Source: Serratia ficaria
Lineage (GTDB): Bacteria; Pseudomonadota; Gammaproteobacteria; Enterobacterales; Enterobacteriaceae
Assembly: GCF_900187015.1 (NCBI RefSeq)
Contig: NZ_LT906479.1
Span: 1,984,001 to 2,048,000 of the forward strand
Length of the DNA stretch: 64,000 nt
Reading direction: 5' to 3'
Shown: piece by piece, positions 17,646-25,620 of the stretch
How positions within the stretch are numbered: the first letter of the stretch is position 1
How the letters are laid out: the number at the start of each line of letters is the position of its first letter
Translations under genes and position numbers: made by a program
The notes under the pieces: generated by a model
What the model was told of the DNA's origin: nothing
Seen by the model: the letters and a program-made list of their open reading frames with translations, nothing else
Databases searched by the model: none

Positions 17646-18200
17646 ATGCAATGGTTTAATTTCAAGCGCAACACCGGCGGCGCCGCCAGGCAGACCGTGC
17701 CCCCACATTTGAATGCGGCCGAATATGCGCGACATTATGCGGACCAGTCGCAGTTCGGCTCGGCAGAATTCATGTCGCTGAGCGGAGAGATCTGTTGGGA
17801 TGCGGTAGTGCTCTGCGCCCATAAATCCGGGGCCATCAGTCAGGCCAAATATAATCAGCTGTGGTATAAGGTGTTCGATAAGCAATATAAGCATTTCGTG
17901 AGCCCGGACGACACGGAAATAAGCACCATGGCTGATATGCTGCGTGCGCCGCAGGGGTGTTTCATTGGTTTTTTCTCGATGCGGGATGCCGCCGCACCGC
18001 GGCTTCTGCATGCGATGATCGGCACCGGAGCGGGATTCGCGGCCGGTAACAAGAATGCCTGTATCGGCGTTGGCGGCGCGGTCGGTTGGGAGAATCTTAA
18101 CCTGGCGCGCGATTTGCGCTGGCAGCCGGATGGCGGATTTGTGCGCCCGGGCGATACTGAAGTGTTGCGGATCTTTTACCGCCCCTTCCCGGTTGGCTGA
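17646..18200 (+). CDS. Conserved hypothetical protein, 184 residues
   Basis: A good ribosome site (GGGAGAGG) precedes ATG 17646. The protein is soluble and of mixed composition. A glycine-rich stretch MIGTGAGFAAGNKNACIGVGGAVGWENLNL sits near residues 125-155, split here only for description (MIGTGAGFAAGNK then IGVGGAVGW). I do not recognise a fold; the C-terminal part reads like an immunity-type or secreted enzyme partner, but that is speculation. It ends at a terminator. Confidence 0.6.
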   Translation: MQWFNFKRNTGGAARQTVPPHLNAAEYARHYADQSQFGSAEFMSLSGEICWDAVVLCAHKSGAISQAKYNQLWYKVFDKQYKHFVSPDDTEISTMADMLRAPQGCFIGFFSMRDAAAPRLLHAMIGTGAGFAAGNKNACIGVGGAVGWENLNLARDLRWQPDGGFVRPGDTEVLRIFYRPFPVG

Positions 18201-18218
18201 AAACAGCGGCCAGCGAAT

Positions 18219-18247
18219 AAAAAACCGCCGTTCGGCGGTTTTTTTAT
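18219..18247. terminator. Bidirectional terminator
   Basis: Stem AAACCGCC/GGCGGTTT flanked by A run on the left (18219-18223) and T run on the right (18239-18246). It can end both the plus-strand gene at 18200 and the convergent gene at 18273. Confidence 0.88.
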
Positions 18248-18272
18248 GCCTGAAATTCGAGGGGCGATAAGG

Positions 18273-18542
18273 TTATTTAAAGCCGCCGTCGCGAATGAAA
18301 TCGAGCCCGGCGGCGGTTATTTTGGTCTGGTGCGGGTCGATATCGTAATTATTTTCGTCGATGTCGCTCATCACGTAGGCCTGTATCAGTCCCTTGGCCT
18401 GCAGATAGGCGAAGGGGTCGGCGAAGGCGTGGGGACTGGTGGCGTCCTGCTTCCAATACTCGTAGGTTTTGGCGTCCAGCGTGCCGGGGTGGTTGGCGGC
18501 GAGCCGGGTTAAAATCTGATTGCAGAATACGTAGTCGGTCAT
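18273..18542 (-). CDS. Small hypothetical protein, possible winged-helix fold
   Basis: An 89-residue protein; ATG 18542 has AAGGATG upstream. The content (MTDYVFCNQILTRLAANHP, then ITAAGLDFIRDGGF at the end) looks like a small YjcQ-like winged helix in which a C-terminal 'T-x-x-G-x-x-F' element follows a helix-turn-helix. Such proteins are common in phage and accessory DNA. No function can be given. Confidence 0.6.
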   Translation of the reverse strand: MTDYVFCNQILTRLAANHPGTLDAKTYEYWKQDATSPHAFADPFAYLQAKGLIQAYVMSDIDENNYDIDPHQTKITAAGLDFIRDGGFK

Positions 18543-18623
18543 TTTATCATCCTTATGCACGGCATCTGGCTGCGCTGCCAGTAAGTGTAGATGACTCTGC
18601 GCCACAGAGCGCCGCGCCGGCGA

Positions 18624-19772
18624 TCAATCCGCCGCCTGCGCGTTCAGGCTCTCCGGCAACAGCTGCGCCAGCAGCAGATCGAGGGTCAGCATCAGCCCAT
18701 AGCGCGCCGCGCTGCCGGTGCCGATCGGCAACAGGCTGTCCGTCAATCCGGCCAGCGTGCTGCCGGCGGGCGCAAGGGCGACGCTGTAGGCGCCGGTAGC
18801 GGCGGTCAGCCGGGCGGCATTGAGCAGGTCGCCGTTTTCGCCGCCGCCCGACAGCAAGATCACGCTTTGCAGCGCGCCGAGGGTGGAGGCGGTCATGCGC
18901 ATCAGCGCCGGATCCAGGCAGGCGAAGGCCGGGCAGCCCATGCCCACCAGGCGCTGCTGCAGGTCGTTGACATACAGCGTCATGCTGCCGACGCCAAAAA
19001 TATGGACGCTTTTCGACTGGCTCAGGCGCTGGCAGACAGCGATCAGCGCGGCGTGATCCAGCGATTGCATCTGCTGATGCAGGGTGCTTTCCACATCGCC
19101 GAGCCGCTGCCGCCACAGGCGCGGCCCGCTGTCGTCGGCGGGCGGCGCGCCGTTCAGATAACGGGACCCCGCCACGCTGGCCTGCGCCAGCTTCATGCGC
19201 AGATCGCGGATGTCGTCGCAGCCCAGGGTTTTGGCGAAGCGGGTGATGGTGGCCGGGCTGACGGCGGCTTGGGCCGCCAGCTGTTCGATCGTGGCGGAGG
19301 AGGCGAAGGCGATATCGTCCAGGATGGTTTGCGCCACCTTGGCTTCCTGTTGGCTCAACTGATTTTGCCGGGCGCGAATTTGGTAGACGATGTCGGCGAT
19401 GTCTTCACAGCCGATGGATCGTGCGAAGCGGCTGAGGGTATCCGGGTTGACGCCCGGCAGCTTGCCGATGTCGGCGGCGGTGGCGAAGGCGACGTCCATG
19501 CCGCCCAGTACCGGCTGGGGCACGGCGGTGCCGTCGGCCGCCTGCGCCGCCGGCTGGGCGCGCATCAGGCCGATAAAATCGTTGAGATCCTGGCAACCGA
19601 GCGATTTGGCGAAGTGGCCGACGATCTCGGTGCTGACGCCGGCGCGCGCCGCCAGCTGTTCGATGGTGGCGATGGCGGCAAAACCCGGGTTATCCAGCAG
19701 CGTGCGGGCTACTTTCGCTTCCTGCCGGCTGAACGGATTTTGTCGAAACTGGATGTGGTAAACGAGATCCAT
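18624..19772 (-). CDS. RpiR/MurR-type regulator with duplicated HTH region and SIS domain
   Basis: A 382-residue protein, about 100 residues longer than usual RpiR regulators. Residues 1-70 form one RpiR helix-turn-helix unit (FSRQEAKVARTLLDNPGFAA...FAKSLGCQDLNDF). A shortened second unit follows at about 90-128 (LPGVNPDTLSRFARSIGCEDIADIV), then a third full unit at about 129-195 (LSQQEAKVAQTILDD...ITRFAKTLGCDDIRDL). The C-terminal SIS sugar-phosphate domain covers about 235-370 (VHIFGVGSMTLYVNDL, ILLSGGGENGDLL). It diverges from a PTS operon, which it presumably controls in response to a sugar phosphate. Confidence 0.85.
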   Translation of the reverse strand: MDLVYHIQFRQNPFSRQEAKVARTLLDNPGFAAIATIEQLAARAGVSTEIVGHFAKSLGCQDLNDFIGLMRAQPAAQAADGTAVPQPVLGGMDVAFATAADIGKLPGVNPDTLSRFARSIGCEDIADIVYQIRARQNQLSQQEAKVAQTILDDIAFASSATIEQLAAQAAVSPATITRFAKTLGCDDIRDLRMKLAQASVAGSRYLNGAPPADDSGPRLWRQRLGDVESTLHQQMQSLDHAALIAVCQRLSQSKSVHIFGVGSMTLYVNDLQQRLVGMGCPAFACLDPALMRMTASTLGALQSVILLSGGGENGDLLNAARLTAATGAYSVALAPAGSTLAGLTDSLLPIGTGSAARYGLMLTLDLLLAQLLPESLNAQAAD

Positions 19773-19867
19773 GACAGCGGTGTCCCTTGGTTACGCCAAC
19801 CGGCGATCTTAGCCAAACTAGCCTGTTTTTCGTGCGGCATAAAGTCATAACCGACAGAATAAATTAA

Positions 19868-19882
19868 TGAAAATAATTTTCA
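19868..19882. promoter_or_regulatory. Operator-like palindrome TGAAAA-N3-TTTTCA, copy 1
   Basis: A 6-3-6 inverted repeat with spacer TAA, 96 bp upstream of the regulator start. Identical arms recur at 20013. A likely RpiR-type binding site by position and symmetry. Confidence 0.55.
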
Positions 19883-20012
19883 ATCAGCCGGAGCCAAAAA
19901 CCGCGACCTTCTCGCAATCTTTTTCGGATCCAAAGTATTTCTATGTTTTTAAAGGATAAATAGTTAACCGTAGCCACCGGCATAAAGATAATCCGATCAT
20001 GGATCACAGTGT

Positions 20013-20027
20013 TGAAAAAAATTTTCA
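20013..20027. promoter_or_regulatory. Operator-like palindrome TGAAAA-N3-TTTTCA, copy 2
   Basis: A 6-3-6 inverted repeat with spacer AAA, 145 bp from copy 1 centre to centre and 146 bp before the IIB start. Two identical-arm sites about 14 helical turns apart would allow looping. Confidence 0.55.
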
Positions 20028-20172
20028 CGAAACGTTTTCTTTAACCGATTGTTTTATATGATTTAAGTGAAAATCATAATTAAATCGTATGGAATCAAGG
20101 TATTTACAAGCGTGTTGCAGGGTTGTTTTATGTTTGTGCAGCCGACGTGGCTCACCACAGGGAGAATAAAAC

Positions 20173-20478
20173 ATGCAACGAATCGTCTTATGCTGCGCCG
20201 CAGGCATGTCTACCAGCATGCTGGTGCAAAAAATGAAAACCGAAGCGCAAAAGCGCGCGCTGGAGATCGAGATTGAAGCGGTGCCGGTGGCGGATTTTGA
20301 ACGCGTGGTCGGGGAAGCGGATATCGTACTGCTGGGGCCGCAGGTGAAATACGAACATGCGCGGCTGTCGGCGCTGGCCGCACCCCTGGGCAAGACCGTG
20401 GAGGTGATCGATATGCTGGATTACGGCACCCTGCGCGGAGACAAGGTGCTGGATAAGGCGCTGGGCCTGCTGGCTTAA
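20173..20478 (+). CDS. chbB: PTS lactose/cellobiose-family IIB component
   Basis: A 101-residue cytosolic phosphocarrier. The P-loop LCCAAGMSTSML at residues 6-17 carries the phosphorylatable Cys8, aligned with the FCSAGMSTS of E. coli ChbB. It receives phosphate from IIA and gives it to sugar bound to IIC. It is first in a IIB-IIA-GH4-IIC operon. The exact sugar (chitobiose versus cellobiose) is inferred. Confidence 0.9.
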   Translation: MQRIVLCCAAGMSTSMLVQKMKTEAQKRALEIEIEAVPVADFERVVGEADIVLLGPQVKYEHARLSALAAPLGKTVEVIDMLDYGTLRGDKVLDKALGLLA

Positions 20479-20593
20479 ACCGTCATCGGCGGACTTCCCG
20501 CCGAATAATACAATTTATCGTTCGGCTGGCGGGTTATTTGATTAATTCGCCGCGGCATCGTTTTGCCTTGAATAAGCCGGCGGGGAGGAGCGA

Positions 20594-20917
20594 ATGGATT
20601 TGGAAACCAGCGTTATGGAGCTGTTGGTGCAGGCCGGCAGCGCGCGCAGCGCATTGCTTGCGGGCCTGCAGCAGGCGCGCGGCGGCGACTTTAACGCCGC
20701 AGAGGCGTCGTTGGCCGAAGCGCGGGCGGCGATAGGCAGAGCGCACGGCATGCAGACCGCGCTGATTGGCATCGACCAGGGCGCGGGAAAAATACCGCTC
20801 AGCCTGATCGTGGTGCATGCGCAGGATCATTTGATGAACGCCATGCTGATTCAGGACCTGGCCACCGACATGATCGAACTTTATCGCCGTTCAACATCGG
20901 GAGCGAACCATGACTAA
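20594..20917 (+). CDS. chbA: PTS lactose/cellobiose-family IIA component
   Basis: A 107-residue trimeric helical-bundle phosphocarrier. The active-site His75 and metal-binding Asp78 lie in IVVHAQDHLMNAM. It takes phosphate from HPr and passes it to the IIB protein. A 115-bp gap separates it from IIB; its last 8 bases overlap the glucosidase gene. Start ATG 20594 has GGGGAGGAG ahead. Confidence 0.9.
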   Translation: MDLETSVMELLVQAGSARSALLAGLQQARGGDFNAAEASLAEARAAIGRAHGMQTALIGIDQGAGKIPLSLIVVHAQDHLMNAMLIQDLATDMIELYRRSTSGANHD

Positions 20918-22211
20918 GATAGCGGTAATCGGCGGCGGCAGCAGCTATACGCCGGAACTGGTCGAAGGGCTGATCGCCCACTACCGGGAGGTGCCTCTGA
21001 GCGAGCTGGCGCTGGTGGACGTTGAGGCCGGTCGGGAGAAGGTGACGACCATCGCCGAACTGACCGAAAGAATGCTGAAACGCAGCGGGCTGGATCAGGT
21101 GAAAGTGTCGGTGCATTTTTCGCTGGAGCCGGCGATCCGCGGCGCGCAGTTCGTATTGACGCAGCTGCGGGTCGGGCAGCTGGCGGCGCGCGCCGCCGAT
21201 GAACGGCTGGGGCTGAAATACCGGCGGCTGGGGCAGGAGACCACCGGCGTTGGCGGGTTCGCCAAGGCGCTGCGCACCATTCCGGTGATGCTGGAGGTGG
21301 CGCGGGTGGTGGAGGCGGTGGCGCCGGACGCCTGGATCATCAACTTCACCAACCCGGCGGGCATTGTCACCGAGGCGGTATCCCGTTACAGCAAGGCGAA
21401 GATTATCGGCCTGTGCAACGTGCCGATCACCATGCACCATATGATAGCCAATATGCTGAAGGCGCCCTTCGATCGGGTGGACCTGCGCTTCGCCGGGCTG
21501 AACCATATGGTGTGGGTCCATCAGGTGACGCAAAACGGCGTCGACGTGACCGCCGCGGTGCTGGAGATGCTGAGCAGCGGCGAAACGCTGTCGATGAACA
21601 ACATCAAGGATTTGCCCTGGCCGCCGGCGTTCCTGCAGGCGCTGGGCGCCATTCCTTGCCCTTATCACCGCTATTTCTATCAGACTGCCGACATGCTGGA
21701 AGAGGAGCTGGAAGCCGCCGCCGCGCAGGGCACCCGCGCCGAACAGGTGATGAAGGTGGAGGCGGAGCTGTTCGAACTTTATGCCGATCCGGCGCTGGAT
21801 AAAAAGCCGGAGCAGCTGAGCTTGCGCGGCGGCGCCTTTTATTCCGAGGTGGCGGTGGAGCTGCTCCGCGCCATTCACAACAACAGCGGTAAAGTTATGG
21901 TGGTCAACACCCGCAACAACGGCGCCATTCAGGGGTTGCCGGATGATGCGGTGATCGAAACCAACTGCGTGATCGACGCGCAGGGGGCGCATCCGCTGAG
22001 CTTCGGGCGATTGCCGCTGGCGATGAACGGCCTGACGCAGCAGGTGAAAGACTTCGAGCGGCTGACCATCGAGGCGGCGGTGCACGGCGATCGGCAAAGC
22101 GCGCTGTTGGCGCTGGTGGTGAACCCGCTGATCGGCGGCGCCGGCATCGCCGAGCCGTTGCTGGACGAGGTGTTGAGCCTGAATCGGGATTACTTGCCGC
22201 AGTTCAACTGA
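20910..22211 (+). CDS. chbF: 6-phospho-beta-glucosidase, glycoside hydrolase family 4
   Basis: A 433-residue cytosolic enzyme with the GH4 N-terminal NAD-binding motif IAVIGGGSSYTPELVEGL. Other markers are NFTNPAGIVTEAV and GLCNVPITMHH, the Cys/His metal site; GH4 enzymes need NAD+ and Mn2+. It hydrolyses the phosphorylated disaccharide delivered by the PTS. Relatives include E. coli ChbF and Bacillus LicH. It is translationally coupled to the IIA gene. Confidence 0.92.
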   Translation: MTKIAVIGGGSSYTPELVEGLIAHYREVPLSELALVDVEAGREKVTTIAELTERMLKRSGLDQVKVSVHFSLEPAIRGAQFVLTQLRVGQLAARAADERLGLKYRRLGQETTGVGGFAKALRTIPVMLEVARVVEAVAPDAWIINFTNPAGIVTEAVSRYSKAKIIGLCNVPITMHHMIANMLKAPFDRVDLRFAGLNHMVWVHQVTQNGVDVTAAVLEMLSSGETLSMNNIKDLPWPPAFLQALGAIPCPYHRYFYQTADMLEEELEAAAAQGTRAEQVMKVEAELFELYADPALDKKPEQLSLRGGAFYSEVAVELLRAIHNNSGKVMVVNTRNNGAIQGLPDDAVIETNCVIDAQGAHPLSFGRLPLAMNGLTQQVKDFERLTIEAAVHGDRQSALLALVVNPLIGGAGIAEPLLDEVLSLNRDYLPQFN

Positions 22212-22270
22212 GCTGCGGCGCCATAATAACAATCGCACATGATGATAGCCGGCGCGGCCGGACGGGGGGA

Positions 22271-23635
22271 ATGATGGCGGGACTCAATAGCATTCTGGAA
22301 CGTTACGTATTGCCGACGGCGCTGAAGATTGCCGGGCAAAAACATATTCTGTCGGTGCGCGACGGCATTATTTTGAATATGCCGTTCATGTTGATCGGTT
22401 CGTTCTTTTTGATTTTCGCCTACCTGCCGATCCCCAGCTACGCCGGGCTGATGAGCGAGGTGTTCGGCGCGGCCTGGCGCGACAAGCTGCTGTACCCGGT
22501 CAAGGCGACCTACGACATCATGGCGATCATTTCCAGTTTCGGCATCGCCTACCGGCTGGCGGAGAAGTACCGCGGCATGGATCCGCTCAGCACCGGCGCG
22601 GTGTCGCTGGTGGCGTTTATCATGACCATTCCTCAGCATACGCTGTTCGCCCCGGTGAAGGGCGCGGCGGAACAGATTGTCAAAGGGGTGCTGCCGATGA
22701 ACTTTATCGGCAGCCAGGGGCTGTTCGTGGCGATCGTGGTGGCGCTGCTGTCGACGGAGATCTACCGTTTCGTCCACAACCGCAATCTGGTGATCAACAT
22801 GCCCGAAGGGGTGCCGCCGGCGGTGGCCAAATCGTTCCTGGCGCTGATCCCCGGTTTTTGCGTGCTGGCGGTGATCCTGATACTGCGCCTGATCGTCGAG
22901 GCGACGCCGTTTGGCGACATCAACACCATGATCGCCACGCTGATCGGCATCCCGATGCATCACGTCGGCGGCACCCTGCCGGGGATGATTTTCTCGGTGA
23001 TCCTGATCGGGCTGCTGTGGACGCTGGGGCTGCACGGCGACGCCATCGTGCTGGTGTTTATCCAGCCGGTGTGGCTGGCCAACATGTCGGAAAACCTGGT
23101 GGCGTTCCAGAATAACCAGCCGATCCCGCACATCATTACCCAACAGTTTTATGATTTATGGATCGCGCCCGGCGGCACCGGCGCCTTGCTGGGGCTGGTG
23201 ATCTTTATGCTGATCCGCAGCCGCAGCGCGCAAATGAAGCAGCTGGGCAAAATCGCCGCGCCGGGCTGCCTGTTCAATATCAGCGAGCCGATGGTGTTCG
23301 GCATTCCGCTGGTGATGAACCCGTATTTCTTCCTGCCGTTTATTTTAACGCCGGTGGTGCTGGTGATCGTCACCTACAGCGCGATGGCCACCGGGCTGGT
23401 GACGCCGCCGGTAGGGATTGCGCTGCCGTTCACCACGCCCATTTTCATCAGCGGCTATCTGGCGACCGGCGGCCATATTTCCGGCACGGTGATTCAGGTG
23501 GTTAACTTGCTGATCTCGATGGCAATCTACTATCCGTTCTTCCGCGCCTGGGACCGGCTGAAATACCGCGAAGAGCATCAGGCGGCGCAGGCGGCGGAGC
23601 CTGCCGTCAACGCAGAAAGCCCGGTATCGTCCTAA
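22271..23635 (+). CDS. chbC: PTS lactose/cellobiose-family IIC permease
   Basis: A 454-residue inner-membrane sugar translocator with about 10 helices. ATG codons at 22271 and 22274 both follow a G-rich ribosome site; I use the first. The sequence carries family features such as RDGIILNMPFMLIGSFFL, LHGDAIVL and FNISEPMVFGIPLVMNP. Placing IIC last, after the hydrolase, differs from E. coli chbBCARFG, and neither chbR nor chbG is present. Confidence 0.92.
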   Translation: MMAGLNSILERYVLPTALKIAGQKHILSVRDGIILNMPFMLIGSFFLIFAYLPIPSYAGLMSEVFGAAWRDKLLYPVKATYDIMAIISSFGIAYRLAEKYRGMDPLSTGAVSLVAFIMTIPQHTLFAPVKGAAEQIVKGVLPMNFIGSQGLFVAIVVALLSTEIYRFVHNRNLVINMPEGVPPAVAKSFLALIPGFCVLAVILILRLIVEATPFGDINTMIATLIGIPMHHVGGTLPGMIFSVILIGLLWTLGLHGDAIVLVFIQPVWLANMSENLVAFQNNQPIPHIITQQFYDLWIAPGGTGALLGLVIFMLIRSRSAQMKQLGKIAAPGCLFNISEPMVFGIPLVMNPYFFLPFILTPVVLVIVTYSAMATGLVTPPVGIALPFTTPIFISGYLATGGHISGTVIQVVNLLISMAIYYPFFRAWDRLKYREEHQAAQAAEPAVNAESPVSS

Positions 23636-23644
23636 CGGCAACCT

Positions 23645-23679
23645 CGCGGCGGCGGCGTTCCTGCAGCGCCGCCGCCGCG
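23645..23679 (+). terminator. GC-rich hairpin at the end of the PTS operon
   Basis: A perfect 13-bp GC stem (23645-23657 with 23667-23679). No T run follows, so it may be a Rho-dependent end or a 3' stabiliser. Confidence 0.5.
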
Positions 23680-23784
23680 TTGCACATGACTTGTTACACT
23701 ATAACAACGCTAAACCATTCCTTTTCGGCAACGCCCGGCCATATTGTCTGTCTGACATCCATTAATTAAACAGCAGGTGAGGGC

Positions 23785-23970
23785 ATGGCTCTCAACAAGC
23801 TGTGTCAGCAATCGGCTAACAAGCTACTTTTTTTGGCGGGAACGGTATCAAATAATGCAGAAATTCCGACGTTGGACCCAGTTGCAGGTCTGCTTCTTCA
23901 TTGCGTTTTATCTTGGCGTATTACTCAATATCCCCATTTTCTATCGTCGCTATCAGCAGCTGCGCTATGA
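23785..23970 (+). other. Upstream reading frame overlapping the eptB start
   Basis: A 61-codon frame starting MALNKLCQQSANKL has a good Shine-Dalgarno (AGGTGAGG) and runs 116 bases into eptB in another frame. The eptB ATG itself has no clear ribosome site. It could be a leader peptide or a chance frame; it shows no domain. Confidence 0.3.
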
Positions 23971-25507
23971 CAATGTGTTGTCCATCAGCATTGAAGCGTT
24001 CGCCGCCTTCAGCCTGGTGTGCTTCATCATGCTGCTGATTTCCCATTTGGGGCGGCGTCTGTTCCGCATGCTGGCTACGTTGCTGGTGCTGAGCTCGGTG
24101 GCCGCCAGCTATTATATGGTGCTGTTCCATGTCGATATCGGCTACGGCATTCTGGCCGCGGTGATGACTACCGACGTCGACCTGTCCAAAGAATCGGTGG
24201 GCTGGCATTTCGTGGTGTGGATGGTGTTGGTCAGCCTGCTGCCGCTGCTGTTGATCTGGCTGGCGCCGATGGCGGAGGCCTCGCTGCGCGCCGGCAACCG
24301 CCGTACGCTGCTGAAAAAGAGCGGGATCATGCTGGCCGCCGGGCTGTGCTGCTGGCTGCCGCTGAAGCTGATGGGGCAGGTGCAGGACCAGCACGACAAA
24401 GAGAATAACCAGATGATGGCCAGCTACGGCGGCGTGGTGGCCGGCAGCTATTCGCCTTCCAACTGGTTGTCCGCGCTGGGCCTATTCACCTACAGCGCCT
24501 ACACCCAGGCGGAGGACAGCCGCAATCTGTTCGACCCGGCGGCGCATTTTACCTATCAGCCGCCGAAGGACGTCGATGACCTTTATGTGGTGTTCGTGAT
24601 CGGCGAAAGTGCGCGGCGTGACCATATGGGGGTTTACGGCTACCGGCGCGACAATACGCCCAACCTGGACAAAGAGGCGAATCTGGCGGTGTTGCAGGGC
24701 TACTCCTGCGATACTTCGACCAAGCTCTCCCTGCGCTGCATGTTCGTGCGCGAGGGCGGCGCCTCGGAGGCGCCGCAGCGCACGCTGAAGGAAATGAACG
24801 TTTTCTCGGTGCTGAAAAAGCAGGGCTTTTCTTCGGAGCTGTTCTCGATGCAGAGCGAGGCCTGGTTCTATAACAAGACTCAGGCGGATGACTATGCGCT
24901 GCGGGAAACCATTCAGGCGGAAAAACGCAACGCCGGCAAACCCGTCGACGACATGGCGCTGATTAACGAGCTGCAGGACTCTCTGGGCCGCCATCCGCAG
25001 GGCAAGCACCTGGTGATTCTGCACACCAAAGGCTCGCATTATATGTATACCGAACGCTACCCGCGCGCCTTCGCCCGCTATAAGCCGGAATGCCAGGGCA
25101 TCGACGACGCCTGCTCCACCGAGGAGATGATCAATTCCTATGACAACAGCCTGTTGTACACCGACGCCTTCCTGGAGCAGGTGTTCAACCAGTTGCGCAG
25201 CCGCAACGCCATCGTGTTTTACGCTTCGGATCACGGTGAATCGATCTCCGAGAACCTGCATTTCCACGGCACGCCGCGCGACCACGCGCCCAAAGAGCAG
25301 CGCACCATTCCGATCATGGTCTGGGCGTCGGACAAGTTTCTCAGCCAGCCCGATCATCAGGCGGCGTTCAACCAGCTGAAGGCGCTGCAGCAGGCCAAGA
25401 CGCCGGTGTTCCATGAGAAGTTGTTCGACAGCATATTGGGCTGCATTGGCTACACTTCGCCGGACGGCGGCATCGTCAAACAGCGCAACTGGTGCCAGGT
25501 TAACTGA
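23855..25507 (+). CDS. eptB: Phosphoethanolamine transferase (Kdo-directed, EptB-like)
   Basis: A 550-residue membrane-anchored enzyme adding phosphoethanolamine to the outer Kdo of LPS. MQKFRRWTQLQVCFF aligns with the E. coli EptB start, so 23855 is chosen even though its ribosome site is weak. Five N-terminal helices (residues 1-190) precede a periplasmic alkaline-phosphatase-fold domain. That domain contains FVIGESARRDHMGVYGY, the catalytic Thr in CDTSTKLSLRCMF, and metal ligands in HTKGSH and YASDHGES. Paired cysteines and the C-terminal GCIGYTSPDGGI agree with EptB rather than EptA. Confidence 0.9.
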   Translation: MQKFRRWTQLQVCFFIAFYLGVLLNIPIFYRRYQQLRYDNVLSISIEAFAAFSLVCFIMLLISHLGRRLFRMLATLLVLSSVAASYYMVLFHVDIGYGILAAVMTTDVDLSKESVGWHFVVWMVLVSLLPLLLIWLAPMAEASLRAGNRRTLLKKSGIMLAAGLCCWLPLKLMGQVQDQHDKENNQMMASYGGVVAGSYSPSNWLSALGLFTYSAYTQAEDSRNLFDPAAHFTYQPPKDVDDLYVVFVIGESARRDHMGVYGYRRDNTPNLDKEANLAVLQGYSCDTSTKLSLRCMFVREGGASEAPQRTLKEMNVFSVLKKQGFSSELFSMQSEAWFYNKTQADDYALRETIQAEKRNAGKPVDDMALINELQDSLGRHPQGKHLVILHTKGSHYMYTERYPRAFARYKPECQGIDDACSTEEMINSYDNSLLYTDAFLEQVFNQLRSRNAIVFYASDHGESISENLHFHGTPRDHAPKEQRTIPIMVWASDKFLSQPDHQAAFNQLKALQQAKTPVFHEKLFDSILGCIGYTSPDGGIVKQRNWCQVN

Positions 25508-25526
25508 TCCGCCGCCGTTGAATAAG

Positions 25527-25552
25527 AAAAACCGCCGGACGGCGGTTTTTTT
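25527..25552 (+). terminator. Rho-independent terminator of eptB
   Basis: Stem AAAACCGCC/GGCGGTTTT with loop GGAC and a T run, 20 bp after the eptB stop. Confidence 0.88.
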
Positions 25553-25620
25553 ATTCAACGCTGACTCGGCAGCGAAACGGTCCGGATAGCGGCCATGGGG
25601 GCGTCGGTGGCCTATGGCGC

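Larger units (their letters stand above)
19773..20172. other. 400-bp divergent promoter region of the PTS operon
   Basis: AT-rich non-coding stretch between the RpiR-type regulator and the PTS operon. It contains two copies of TGAAAA-N3-TTTTCA, listed separately, a related half-site GTGAAAATCAT near 20066, and a lone GATCACA CRP half-site near 20002. The leader just before the IIB gene ends with GGGAGAATAAAAC. Confidence 0.6.

Noticed and set aside
19994..20009. CRP site near the PTS operon
   Set aside because: Only the right half (GATCACA) matches; the left half does not fit at the correct spacing.
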